Notes: generated by a model from the letters alone, not told the origin. DNA of 46,688 nucleotides from Rhodocyclaceae bacterium (GCA_020445785.1 JAGRFZ010000017.1:51741-98428), one strand, 5' to 3'. Shown: positions 8,379-19,547, numbered from the stretch's first letter. Numbers and translations are program-made.

Positions 8379-10270
8379 TGTTCCCTGTTTCCAATGGCAA
8401 AATGCTCGTCCCACTCGGTATCCCGGGCCAGCAGACGCGCGCGGTCCCGCGCCGACCGGCGTTCGCTCGCGAACTGGTGGCAAGCCAACACGAATCGAGC
8501 GGTGTGCGCGGCGATCGGCGCCATGCGTGCGCCCAGCAGCGTGGAACACAATCTCATTAACGGCAGCCGATTCCCATTCATGAGACCGGCCACCAGCCAT
8601 TGCTCGAAGCTGCCGGGGTCGCCCTGGCGGGCACAGCGGCCCGCCAACTGGCGGTCGAGGCGTCGACTCGGATTGCACTGCAAGCTCAGCACATGCAGGC
8701 CGCCGCTCCGTAGTGTCTCGGCGCCGAGGCGAATGTCGGTGCCGCGGCCTGCCATGTTGGTGGCGACCGTGACCCGGCCGGCCTCGCCCGCATGGGCAAT
8801 GACGGCAGCCTCTTCGCGGCTCTGGTCGGCGTTCAGCAGGCTGTGCTCGATCGCTGCCCGTCGGAGCATCGCCGACACCGAGCGGCTGGCCTGGACCGAA
8901 TCGGTACCGATCAGGATCGCCCGACGCGCCCCCACGAGGGTCGAGACACGAGCCACCAGCGCCTGCGCGAGTTGCGACTCGTCGGCCAGCAGGCGTGTCG
9001 GCAGAATCCGCCGGCGGTCGGGATGGTGGGTCGCCACGCGCATCAAGCGCACGCCGTAACACCTGGCAAGCTCGCGCCCCACCTCGGACAGCGTACCGCT
9101 CATGCCCGCTATCGTCCGGTAGCGGGGAAAGAAGCGCTGATAGGTGGTCTGCGCCAGGGTGTCGGCTTCGGCCGGCGGGCGCAGCCCTTCCTTGAGGGCA
9201 ATCAACGCGTGCAGTCCGCGCGACCAGATACGGCCCTCGGCGATGCGCCCACTGACCGGATCGACGATGCAGACTTCGCCGTCCCGTACCACGTAGTCGC
9301 GGTCACGATGATAGAGATGCCTGGCCGTCAGCCCCATTTCGACACATTCGGCCAGGTGGCGCTCGCTCAGCCATCGGCCCGGGGCCGCACCCAGCCGCGT
9401 GCGCCCGGCGTCGCTGAGGCGTGCCGCGCGTTGCGCGCGGTCGAGCCGAAAATGCTCGTCTTCGACCAGATCCCCAGCAAGACGCCAAGCCTGCCACCAG
9501 CGACTGCGGCTGTCCGCGTCGCGCCGCTCGGCCGACAGGATCAGGGGAACGCTGGCTTCGTCGATCAGCACGCTGTCGGCCTCGTCCACGAAGACGACGT
9601 CGAGTGCCGGCAATACCGGCTCCGCATCGCCCGGCCGAACCAGCCGACGCGCACTGGCGTCGAGGCTATCCGCCTCCGGGTGACCGGCCGCGCGGTCCCT
9701 CAGCCAGTCGAACACCACCGTGCGGGCGCAGGCATAGACCACATCGGCCCGATAGGCCTTGCGCCGCTCCGCCGGCGTGTCGGATTCATGGGCGGCAGCG
9801 ACACGAAGCCCCAAGGACTCGTAGAGCGGCTTCAGCCACTCGGCGTCGCGACCGACCAGATACTCGTTGGCGGTGATCACATGCACCCGGCGCCCGGCCA
9901 GGGCGCTTACCGCGGCCGCCAGCCCCGCCACCAACGTCTTGCCTTCGCCAGTCGCCATCTCCACCAGTTGGCCGTCGATCATCATCAGCGCCGCGAGCCA
10001 TTGGCCATCGAACGGAGAGATCCCGAGTTGCTCGCGGCAATGCCGATCGACCAGCGCGCAGGCTTCGACCCTGCGTGCCCCCTGCAGCCCGAAAAGCCGC
10101 AGTCGCGCGCGCCATTCACGATCGGCGCTCGCTTCACCACGCCAGCGGCGGACGCGCGCCAACTCCCGCCGATAATGGGCACGCCGCAGCCATTGCAGCA
10201 CGCCCGGGCCAGACTTCGATTTCTGGTGCTGCGGTGATCGCGGGCGCTGGCTGAGGGCTACCGAACCCAC
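8375..10270 (-). CDS. SecA-like preprotein translocase ATPase, short paralogue
   Basis: About 631 residues from a GTG at 10270 preceded by AAGGGG; a later GTG at 10201 is the alternative. The open frame extends further upstream, but that part is the shadow of the M50 gene. SecA hallmarks are clear: Walker A MATGEGKT, Walker B VVFVDEADSVLIDEASVPLI, a preprotein-crosslinking-type segment (DYVVRDGEVCIVDPVSGRI), AGMSGTL, the NMAGRGTDIRLG motif and a degenerate arginine-finger region GRCARQGDPGS, where SecA normally has GRSGRQGDPGS. Only about 80 residues follow NBD2, so most of the helical scaffold/wing and the C-terminal zinc-binding tail of housekeeping SecA (about 900 residues) are missing. 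It sits between two adaptor-type genes and the giant protein. I infer an accessory ATPase that drives or primes export of that protein. It is not the housekeeping secA. Confidence 0.9.
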   Translation of the reverse strand: MGSVALSQRPRSPQHQKSKSGPGVLQWLRRAHYRRELARVRRWRGEASADREWRARLRLFGLQGARRVEACALVDRHCREQLGISPFDGQWLAALMMIDGQLVEMATGEGKTLVAGLAAAVSALAGRRVHVITANEYLVGRDAEWLKPLYESLGLRVAAAHESDTPAERRKAYRADVVYACARTVVFDWLRDRAAGHPEADSLDASARRLVRPGDAEPVLPALDVVFVDEADSVLIDEASVPLILSAERRDADSRSRWWQAWRLAGDLVEDEHFRLDRAQRAARLSDAGRTRLGAAPGRWLSERHLAECVEMGLTARHLYHRDRDYVVRDGEVCIVDPVSGRIAEGRIWSRGLHALIALKEGLRPPAEADTLAQTTYQRFFPRYRTIAGMSGTLSEVGRELARCYGVRLMRVATHHPDRRRILPTRLLADESQLAQALVARVSTLVGARRAILIGTDSVQASRSVSAMLRRAAIEHSLLNADQSREEAAVIAHAGEAGRVTVATNMAGRGTDIRLGAETLRSGGLHVLSLQCNPSRRLDRQLAGRCARQGDPGSFEQWLVAGLMNGNRLPLMRLCSTLLGARMAPIAAHTARFVLACHQFASERRSARDRARLLARDTEWDEHFAIGNREQ

Positions 10271-12417
10271 GCTGCCCCTTCGGGTTCGAAATGGCTCAGC
10301 AGAAGCTGCCGAAGCCGCCGCCAGAGCTGTAGCGCGATGCTGGCGTCGCTGTGCTCGAAACGCACCTCGGCCCGCCCGCCGGAGAATTCGCCGACATGCC
10401 CCGGCAGGCGCAGGTCCACCCAGACGACGGCCTGCAGGGTCGTCAAGCCCTCGTCGTCGGCGACATCGACGCCCAGCACACCACCGGCCGCATCGCCGAG
10501 CGCGGCCGAAGGCAGGCGCATGCTGGCGGCCGGAACCTGGCCCAGCAACTCGGCCTGCAGGGGGTTGCCCGGTGCATCGGCGAGCCGGACCTGAATGCCC
10601 TGCAGATCCGCCAGCAAGGCCGCGTCGGCATGGGGCAATGCCGTGCGCACCCGGCTGGGCTCGCCATCGAAGACCATGCCGAAGGCCTCTCCCCGCGGCA
10701 GGAAGCGTCCGGCGAGATCGGCCTCGCGCGGAATCACCAGGCGGCCGCTGCGGGCGGCCCGGACCGTGAGCAGCCGAACCTGTTCGTTGACTCGGGCGAT
10801 CTCCCGCTGCAAGGAAACCAAGCGCTGGTCGATGATCGCGGCCCGCGCGGGGTCGCTGCGCAGATGGCGAAACCACTCGATCTCGAGCCCTTCGCGTTCA
10901 CGCGCGAGTTCCTGGCGCCGCGTCAGCAGTTGATCGTCACGCAGCCGAGCGACAATAGTGCCGGCTTCGACCCGGTCCCCGTCATGGCGTGCGAGCGCGT
11001 CGACGAAGCCCTCGGTACCGACACGCAGGCGGGCATCGTCGGGCAGCCAAACGACCCCCTGGGCCACGGTCACGTGGGGCACCTGGACCGCAACCAGGCC
11101 CAGCGGGAGGACGATCGCGAGCACCCCCGCCAGCAGCCGCGCACGCCAGCGGCTGGCCTCGGGCAGGCGTTCGTCGAGCAAGGCCTTGGAGGCGTTGAAG
11201 GCGGGTGTCAACAACAGGGACCAACCGAACCACGCCGCGGCCGCGAAGGCCAGCAGCGGCGCACGCCCCCCCAGCCAGAGGACGATGCCGCCGCACAGAC
11301 CGAGCCGATACAGCCAGGAGAGCGGCTGGTAGGCGACCAACCAGGGAAGTTCGCCCCGAGCTGCCATCAGCGGATCTGCGGCATTCAAGCCCAACAGGTG
11401 CCGGCGCAGGCCTTCGAGCCACCAGCGCCGCGAGCGGGTGGAAAGGTTCGGCAGATCGAGCGCGTCGACGAGCACGTAGTAGCCGTCGAATCGGAGCAAC
11501 GGATTGCCGTTGACCAACAGCGTGGACACTGCCGCCACCAGCATCACCACCGCGGACGCGTCCCGCACCAGACCCGGCTCCACCAGGCTCCATAGCAGCA
11601 ATGCCAGCGCCGCCAGCAGCAGCTCGGCGAGGATGCCGGCCGAGGAAACTGCCAGGCGCTGGTATCCGTGCCGGAATCCATTCGCGGCGGAGGCGTCGAC
11701 GAAGGGCACCGGCATCAGCACCAGCAGCGACACGCCCCACTCCCGGACCTCGCCGCCCCAGCGTCGCACCGCGAGGCCGTGGGCCAGTTCGTGCAGTAGC
11801 TTGACCGGTGGATAGATCAACCACGTCATCCACAGCAGGTTGCTGCCCCGTGACATTCGGGCAAGATGCGCCGACAAGGCATCGATCTGCAGCAGCGCGG
11901 CCATCAGCGCGACCGCGAGCGCGGCCGTGCACAGCCACAGGCCTGCCGCACTGAACAGGATTCGACCGAGCGGCGCCAGGCGACGCAATACGGCAGACGG
12001 ATCGCCGAGCCGCACCCGGAAGAACAGGGGGTTGAGTTCGCCGATACGCCGTCGGCGTTCGCGCTTGTTGCGACGCTCGAACACACTGCCGATGTCCGGG
12101 CGGCGATCGAAGCTCAACAGCCCGCTTTCCTGCAGCCGCACCATCAGACGCAACAATGCTTCCTGCGCCGGCAAGGACTCGCCGGCCTTACCAGCGAGAT
12201 GGTCCCATACCGCCTGGGCCGTCCTGTGACCGTCGCAACGGCCGATGAATGCGTAGGCGTCGGCGCCGAGACGAACCGCCCGATCGCTGGCTTCGTCGAT
12301 CAGCAGGTACCAGTCTTCGCCGCGGTAGCGCTGACGCTGTACCCGGATGTTGGCCCGCAGGCGTGGCTTGAGGGCCGCGACCCGATACCACATCGGGCTG
12401 AACAGCGTTTCCGTCAC
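10258..12417 (-). CDS. PqqD-like / M50 (site-2 protease-like) / HlyD fusion membrane protein
   Basis: 719 residues from a GTG at 12417. The ribosome-binding site GGGGAGG lies in the last codons of the upstream gene, which stops 3 bases earlier. The N-terminus (about 25-115) looks like a PqqD-type winged-helix domain (WYLLIDEASDRAVRLGADAY). A multi-pass membrane core follows with the zinc-protease motif HELAH at 209-213 and the second M50 motif NGNPLLRFDGYYVLVDAL at 303-320, where D311 is the likely third ligand. After more membrane segments (to about 450) comes a HlyD-like part with lipoyl half-motifs around a short helical hairpin. This architecture is known from putative peptide zinc metalloprotease proteins next to secretion and RiPP loci. 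It probably processes or hands over a client at the membrane. Its 3' end overlaps the SecA-like start by 13 bases. Protease activity is predicted from intact motifs only. Confidence 0.88.
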   Translation of the reverse strand: MTETLFSPMWYRVAALKPRLRANIRVQRQRYRGEDWYLLIDEASDRAVRLGADAYAFIGRCDGHRTAQAVWDHLAGKAGESLPAQEALLRLMVRLQESGLLSFDRRPDIGSVFERRNKRERRRRIGELNPLFFRVRLGDPSAVLRRLAPLGRILFSAAGLWLCTAALAVALMAALLQIDALSAHLARMSRGSNLLWMTWLIYPPVKLLHELAHGLAVRRWGGEVREWGVSLLVLMPVPFVDASAANGFRHGYQRLAVSSAGILAELLLAALALLLWSLVEPGLVRDASAVVMLVAAVSTLLVNGNPLLRFDGYYVLVDALDLPNLSTRSRRWWLEGLRRHLLGLNAADPLMAARGELPWLVAYQPLSWLYRLGLCGGIVLWLGGRAPLLAFAAAAWFGWSLLLTPAFNASKALLDERLPEASRWRARLLAGVLAIVLPLGLVAVQVPHVTVAQGVVWLPDDARLRVGTEGFVDALARHDGDRVEAGTIVARLRDDQLLTRRQELAREREGLEIEWFRHLRSDPARAAIIDQRLVSLQREIARVNEQVRLLTVRAARSGRLVIPREADLAGRFLPRGEAFGMVFDGEPSRVRTALPHADAALLADLQGIQVRLADAPGNPLQAELLGQVPAASMRLPSAALGDAAGGVLGVDVADDEGLTTLQAVVWVDLRLPGHVGEFSGGRAEVRFEHSDASIALQLWRRLRQLLLSHFEPEGAAWVR

Positions 12418-12420
12418 GGC

Positions 12421-13857
12421 TCAGCCTCCCCAGCGCCACCACAGCATGCCCAGTCGCTCCGTGAGCCAGCGCCAACCGGCTACCAGCACCGGCGCCCGAC
12501 CCACGGACACGCGTGCCACGCCCTGCAATCCGGGCCGCAGGCCGCCGCTGTCGCCGATCAGCTCGCCTTCCACACGAAACACGTTGGCGCCCTCGGAAAC
12601 CGCCGCCATCGGCGTCATCCGCACGATGCGCAGGGGATGCTGGCGATCGGGGTCGGCGCTGAGCACCATGGTCGCCGCCTGCCCCACCTTGACCCGACCC
12701 ACGTCGCGCTCGTCCACCTCCAGCGCCACGCGGTAGCCGCCGGCCGGAGCGATCGTCAGCAATACTTCGCCGCGACTCACCGGCGCGCCCTGCAACTGGC
12801 TGATGTCGCCGGCGATCACCACCCCGTCCATGCCGGCGACGATGCGGGTTCGCTCCAGCATCCGGCGCGCCAGTCCGAGCCGCGCACGGGCCTCCTCCGC
12901 TCGCGACATGCTCACCATCATCTCGCTGCGTTCGGAGCGCGCCAGCGACGCCATGTAGGCACTTTCGTGCTGTGCCAACTCGCTCTCCCAACGCTGCGCC
13001 TCGAGCCGGAGGTCCTGCGCGGCCAGTTCGATCAGCACCTGATCGGCGCGCACCTCGTCGCCCGGACGCACCCGCACCGTTTCGATGAAGCCCTCGATCG
13101 GGGCCACCACCGCGCGTTCGATCGACCCTTCGAGCCGGCTTCGCGCGCTGACATGCTGCGCGACCGGAACCAGTGCGCCCACCAGCAGCGCCACCACGAC
13201 CAGCGCCATTGCCCAGCGTGCACCCCGCCCGTCCTCGCTCGCCAGGCGTGGCTTGACCCCCGCCAGATACTCGCGCAGGCGCTGCAGCCCGCTACGTTCC
13301 TGCAGCCGCAACAGCCACAGCACCGGGCCGATCAGATCCACCAACTTTTCCATCGGCTGGGTGGTCAACGGCGTGATCGACGAGGTCTCGCTCCATTCGC
13401 AGCACACGGCACCGAGGCTCTCGCCGCGTACCCGCAAAGGCACGGTCTGGACAACCCCGCCCAGGTGGCTCCGCAAGCGGCGGTGGGCCGCCAGGATGCT
13501 CGGGCGCGACTGCGCCGGCTCCGGCAGCTGAAGCCCGCAGCCCTGCTGCGCGCACTCGTCCATGGCGTCCGCGATGTCGCCGCCGATGGTGCCTGCGAAC
13601 TCCGTTTCGCCGCCATGCGACACCGCAACCACCTGGATCAAGCCACCCTCGACGACACCCAACGAGACTCGGTCGCAGCCCAGCGACAGGGCCACCTCGG
13701 TAACGAACGCCATCGCCGCCGGCTGGAAGCGCTCCTGTGCGAGCGCGGCAGCCTGCGCCTTCAGCGCCAACACGGCAAAGTCGGGCCCCGCGCCGGCCTC
13801 GTGCGTCGACGCAGACTCTGCCGGCGATCTCGGAGGGGAAGCGATGGCAAGGTCCAC
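12421..13857 (-). CDS. GAF-domain HlyD-type membrane adaptor
   Basis: 478 residues if it starts at the GTG at 13857 (VDLAIASPPRSP). The frame stays open to 14052, but the extra N-terminus looks non-coding. No strong ribosome-binding site is visible, so the start is uncertain. The first 45-165 residues form a GAF-like sensor domain (CDRVSLGVVEGGLIQVVAVS, then VPLRVRGESLGAVCCEW). A helix, one transmembrane segment (ALVVVALLVGALVPVA) and a HlyD-type adaptor follow (APIEGFIETVRVRPGDEV, a coiled hairpin, then the second lipoyl half GMDGVVIAGDIS). Topology would place the GAF domain in the cytoplasm and the adaptor in the periplasm. As first gene of the operon it could couple a cytoplasmic signal to export. 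Ligand and partner are unknown. Confidence 0.85.
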   Translation of the reverse strand: MDLAIASPPRSPAESASTHEAGAGPDFAVLALKAQAAALAQERFQPAAMAFVTEVALSLGCDRVSLGVVEGGLIQVVAVSHGGETEFAGTIGGDIADAMDECAQQGCGLQLPEPAQSRPSILAAHRRLRSHLGGVVQTVPLRVRGESLGAVCCEWSETSSITPLTTQPMEKLVDLIGPVLWLLRLQERSGLQRLREYLAGVKPRLASEDGRGARWAMALVVVALLVGALVPVAQHVSARSRLEGSIERAVVAPIEGFIETVRVRPGDEVRADQVLIELAAQDLRLEAQRWESELAQHESAYMASLARSERSEMMVSMSRAEEARARLGLARRMLERTRIVAGMDGVVIAGDISQLQGAPVSRGEVLLTIAPAGGYRVALEVDERDVGRVKVGQAATMVLSADPDRQHPLRIVRMTPMAAVSEGANVFRVEGELIGDSGGLRPGLQGVARVSVGRAPVLVAGWRWLTERLGMLWWRWGG

Positions 13858-14166
13858 GGGGTCTCTCGGTGACTGGAATTCAAGGAATGACTGATGTACG
13901 GCCGTCGCTTCCCCGACTTGAGCCACGCACGTGCCTGCACTGCGCAATCGCTCACGCCGCAACCGGGATTGGCAACTCGGTGTCACCGACCGTATGCGTT
14001 GGATTTCGTCGTGTTTGCGACAAATCGTCGTACGGATTCCGTCATTGCACAAAGCGGTCGGCGACAGTGCCGGGCGAATCTGACCGCAATCCCTGGACTG
14101 CCACGGTCTGGAGGATCTGGCATCCGGATTGCGTGATCGCCGGCAAACCGCTTCGGAGAGTGCCCC
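13858..14166. other. Intergenic region between the export operon and nifV
   Basis: This 309-base divergent gap must hold the promoter of the minus-strand five-gene operon and that of nifV. The nifV side has a good sigma-54 match (listed separately). I searched for a NifA-type TGT-N10-ACA upstream site and found none; TGTTTGCGACA at about 14012-14022 has the right half-sites but only 5 bases between them. No convincing sigma-70 boxes were found for the minus-strand operon, and no believable small gene is seen. Confidence 0.5.
14118..14133 (+). promoter_or_regulatory. Putative sigma-54 (RpoN) promoter of nifV
   Basis: TGGCATCCGGATTGCG matches the -24/-12 consensus TGGCAC-N5-TTGC with one substitution. 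The invariant GG (14119-14120) and GC (14131-14132) are separated by exactly 10 bases. Transcription would begin near 14144, 23 bases before the TTG start of nifV. Sigma-54 control with NifA is the rule for nif genes, which supports the call. No NifA upstream element was found, so the activator is unknown. Confidence 0.6.
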
Positions 14167-15327
14167 TTGAACTCGGTCACCATCAACGACACCACCCTGC
14201 GGGACGGCGAACAGACCGCGGGCGTCGCATTCTCCGCCGATGAAAAGATCGCCATCGCACGAGCCCTCGCCAGAGCTGGCGTGCCGGAAATGGAAATCGG
14301 CATTCCGGCAATGGGTGCACTCGAGCAGGAAGTGATCCGCGCGATCGTTGCGGAACGGCTACCCGCCGCGACGATGGTGTGGGGCCGACTGTGCGCCGAG
14401 GACATCGGCCAAGCGCGGAATTGCGGCGCCGATCTGGTCAACCTGTCGATTCCCGCATCCGATCGCCAGATCGGCAGCAAGCTGGGAAAGAATCGCGCAT
14501 GGGTGCTGGCGACCATTTCCCGCTTGCTGCCATTGGCGATGGATACGGGTGCTCAGGTCTGCCTCGGCTGTGAAGACGCCTCCCGGGCCGATCCGCAGAT
14601 GCTGTTCCGCATGATCGAACGGGCCGAACGCGCGGGGGCAAAACGCGTGCGCATCGCCGATACCCTGGGGGTGCTCGATCCGTTCACGACCCATCGACTG
14701 ATCGCGGCTTGCCGCGCCCGGAGCGATCTCGAAATCGAAATGCACGCCCATGACGACCTCGGCCTCGCGACCGCCAACACGTTGGCCGCCGCACTCGCCG
14801 GCGCGAGCCACATCAACACCACGATCAACGGTCTCGGGGAACGCGCCGGAAACGCCCCACTGGAAGAGGTGGTGGTTGCCTTGCGCCAACTCCACGCCAT
14901 CGACACCGGCGTCTCCTTCGCCGCGCTGTCACCGCTTTCACACCTCGTCAGCGAAGCGTCCGGGCGCCCGATCGCGGCCAACAAGAGCATCGTCGGCAGC
15001 GGCGTGTTCACCCATGAGGCCGGGATTCACGTCGATGGCCTCGGCAAGAACCCGCACAACTATCAGGCGCTCGACCCAATTTTGCTCGGCCGCGAGCACG
15101 CCATCGTGCTCGGCAAGCATTCGGGCACCGCCGCGGTACAGAGGGCATTTCGGGAGATGGGCATCGAGCTCGGCGCAAGCGAAGCTGGGCAACTGCTCGG
15201 CGAGATCCGCAGGTTCGCGATGGCTGCCAAGCGCGCGCCCGATGCGAACGAACTCGGCCTCCTGTACCGTCGCCTCGCCGGACCGCGGCTCCGGACGGCG
15301 AACGCCACCGCACCGACCGCGCCTTGA
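14167..15327 (+). CDS. nifV: Homocitrate synthase NifV
   Basis: 386 residues from a TTG start with GGAGAG about 6 bases upstream. The enzyme condenses acetyl-CoA with 2-oxoglutarate to give homocitrate, the organic ligand of the nitrogenase FeMo-cofactor. The HMGL-like signature NDTTLRDGEQTAGVAF (7-22) is intact, with R12, D13 and E15. The second signature HAHDDLGLATANTLAA and the metal/CoA region NGLGERAGNAPLEEVV follow, with HEAGIHVDG in the C-terminal part. Length fits NifV rather than the longer isopropylmalate synthases. No other nif gene is in the window, so the nitrogenase genes must be elsewhere if present. Alternatives are a lysine-pathway homocitrate synthase or a 2-isopropylmalate-type enzyme; the close NifV-like sequence and the sigma-54 promoter argue against these. 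Confidence 0.88.
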   Translation: MNSVTINDTTLRDGEQTAGVAFSADEKIAIARALARAGVPEMEIGIPAMGALEQEVIRAIVAERLPAATMVWGRLCAEDIGQARNCGADLVNLSIPASDRQIGSKLGKNRAWVLATISRLLPLAMDTGAQVCLGCEDASRADPQMLFRMIERAERAGAKRVRIADTLGVLDPFTTHRLIAACRARSDLEIEMHAHDDLGLATANTLAAALAGASHINTTINGLGERAGNAPLEEVVVALRQLHAIDTGVSFAALSPLSHLVSEASGRPIAANKSIVGSGVFTHEAGIHVDGLGKNPHNYQALDPILLGREHAIVLGKHSGTAAVQRAFREMGIELGASEAGQLLGEIRRFAMAAKRAPDANELGLLYRRLAGPRLRTANATAPTAP

Positions 15328-15572
15328 ACCGCCGCCCAGGTCGCGGTTCGCCGGCCGTCCGCGGCACTGGACGACCTCGCCCGACCACCGCCGGCCGTGC
15401 GGCCTGCGACACGCCCGGCGTCAGCTCTTACCCCGCGTCCGAGGACGCGCCCCACGCGGAGCCGTGCAACGCCATCCCCGCTGGATAGACCATCTTCTTG
15501 TGGTCCACGCAGCGGTACTACCGATTACTCCCGGTAGTCCACCCAAGACGACTTGCAGAAGCCCTTGATCTG

Positions 15573-15598
15573 AAAAAACAAAAGGCCCCGTAGGGCCT
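15573..15598 (-). terminator. Rho-independent terminator of tRNA-Ser
   Basis: On the minus strand AGGCCC-TACG-GGGCCT (15598 to 15583) is followed by a T-rich run TTTGTTTTTT. It lies 11 bases after the tRNA 3' end. Between nifV (ends 15327) and this hairpin nothing further is recognised. Confidence 0.8.
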
Positions 15599-15605
15599 CT
15601 GTCTG

Positions 15606-15699
<94 letters not shown>

Positions 15700-15854
15700 C
15701 TTCGGCTCGAAAACCGAAGCCGCGCATTATACCGTCGTCGCGGGGCTTGTATACCCCCGAACGGGCCAATCCTGCACGCCTGTAGAGATACCGCCGCGTG
15801 CTCAGGCCGCCACCGCTCATTGGTCGGCACCGCTCGGGCCCGCGGAGGGTTGGA

Positions 15855-16223
15855 TCAGGCCGCGTCCTTCTTCTGCAGGCGCGGCAGCAATTCGTCGTAG
15901 GCCCTGACCGCCTCGGCGGCATACATCAGCGTCGGGCCACCGCCCATGTAGGTGCAAACCGCCAGCGTTTCCATCAACTGCTCACGGGTCACGCCCATCC
16001 GGACCAAGGCCTTGACGTGGAAACCGATGCAGGCATCGCAACGCGAGGAAACGCCGATCGCCAGTGCGATCAACTCCTTGTGCAGAGCCGACAGGCTCCC
16101 TGCCTTCATCGACGCCTTGGCGAGATGGCCGAAGGCCTGCATGGCCTCCGGTACCTCGCGACGCATTTCGTCGAGGCCCGCCGCGACATCGGTTGTAATC
16201 TGAACGAATGATTTGCCTTCCAT
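15855..16223 (-). CDS. Carboxymuconolactone decarboxylase/AhpD-family protein
   Basis: 122 residues from the ATG at 16223, which has GGGAGG 5 bases upstream; the frame extends further but that part is untranslated leader. The family fold is all-helical and oligomeric. The redox motif RCDACIGFHVK carries C62, C65 and H69, the AhpD-type CxxC with a helper histidine. This suggests a peroxidase-like or thiol-disulfide role instead of true decarboxylase activity. It stands alone, with an AT-rich stretch (16240-16275) upstream that probably carries its promoter. The exact substrate is unknown. Confidence 0.85.
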   Translation of the reverse strand: MEGKSFVQITTDVAAGLDEMRREVPEAMQAFGHLAKASMKAGSLSALHKELIALAIGVSSRCDACIGFHVKALVRMGVTREQLMETLAVCTYMGGGPTLMYAAEAVRAYDELLPRLQKKDAA

Positions 16224-16334
16224 GACGCCTCCCAAGCCGGACAATAAATAAGTGTTCTCTAATTTACCATATTTTGGTGACATCGGCGGCACCCTAGGGT
16301 ATCAATTCGTTCCCGACCGCATGGAATAGCGATC

Positions 16335-19087
<2,753 letters not shown>

Positions 19088-19261
19088 CTACCTGCTCGGC
19101 GGGCCCGCCTGAACGTGGCGTCCGGGACGACGATAGACGCGGGCAATCGAAATGTCGTCTGGATGATGGAAACTTTTTCCGCAAGCTGCGATCTTTGAGC
19201 CATAGTTAGAGTCTTCAGAGGTGCCGCAATAGATGGCGCCCGACACATCCGGAGGAGAACC

Positions 19262-19525
19262 ATGCTTTCGATCAGAGACTGCCTGGACTATTGCGACCTC
19301 ACCGACGACGAAGTCGCGCTGATCGCCGAACACGAAGACATCCCCGACGCCGCCGCCGCGCAAATCGCCTGCGGTCTGGTCCAGACCCCCGAAGGCGTCC
19401 TGATCCTGACCCGCTGCCTCACCGACATGGTCGATCGCGCCGAACGCCGCGGCGATCGCGAAAAGGCAGAGCGGGCACGTCTGGTCTTTGCCCGCTTCCA
19501 GAAAGATCACCCGCCCGTCCACTGA
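19262..19525 (+). CDS. Small acidic cysteine-containing protein of unknown function
   Basis: 87 residues with a strong GGAGGAG 5 bases before the ATG, so it is very likely translated. The sequence begins MLSIRDCLDYCDLTDDE and has four cysteines (7, 11, 37, 52), a predicted helical body and a charged C-terminus (ERRGDREKAERARLVF). No signal peptide or membrane segment is seen. It is opposite in direction to serS and rarA and ends 22 bases from the rarA stop. I do not recognise a characterised family. A metal- or redox-linked role is possible only because of the C-x3-C pair. Confidence 0.75.
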   Translation: MLSIRDCLDYCDLTDDEVALIAEHEDIPDAAAAQIACGLVQTPEGVLILTRCLTDMVDRAERRGDREKAERARLVFARFQKDHPPVH

Positions 19526-19547
19526 ATCGGCGTCGGCTGATCACCAG

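Noticed and set aside
7185-9059. Plus-strand open frame of 624 codons
   Set aside because: Antisense to the HlyD and SecA-like genes, with low-complexity Arg/Pro/Ala composition and no recognisable domain.
1-13857. Ordinary type I secretion locus
   Set aside because: No ABC transporter with Walker and LSGG motifs and no TolC-like gene is present; the only ATPase is SecA-like.
11866-13872. Plus-strand open frame of 668 codons
   Set aside because: Antisense to the M50-HlyD and GAF-HlyD genes; His/Arg/Gln-rich shadow translation.
13984-14030. NifA upstream site for nifV
   Set aside because: TGTTTGCGACA has only 5 bases between half-sites; the required TGT-N10-ACA was not found.
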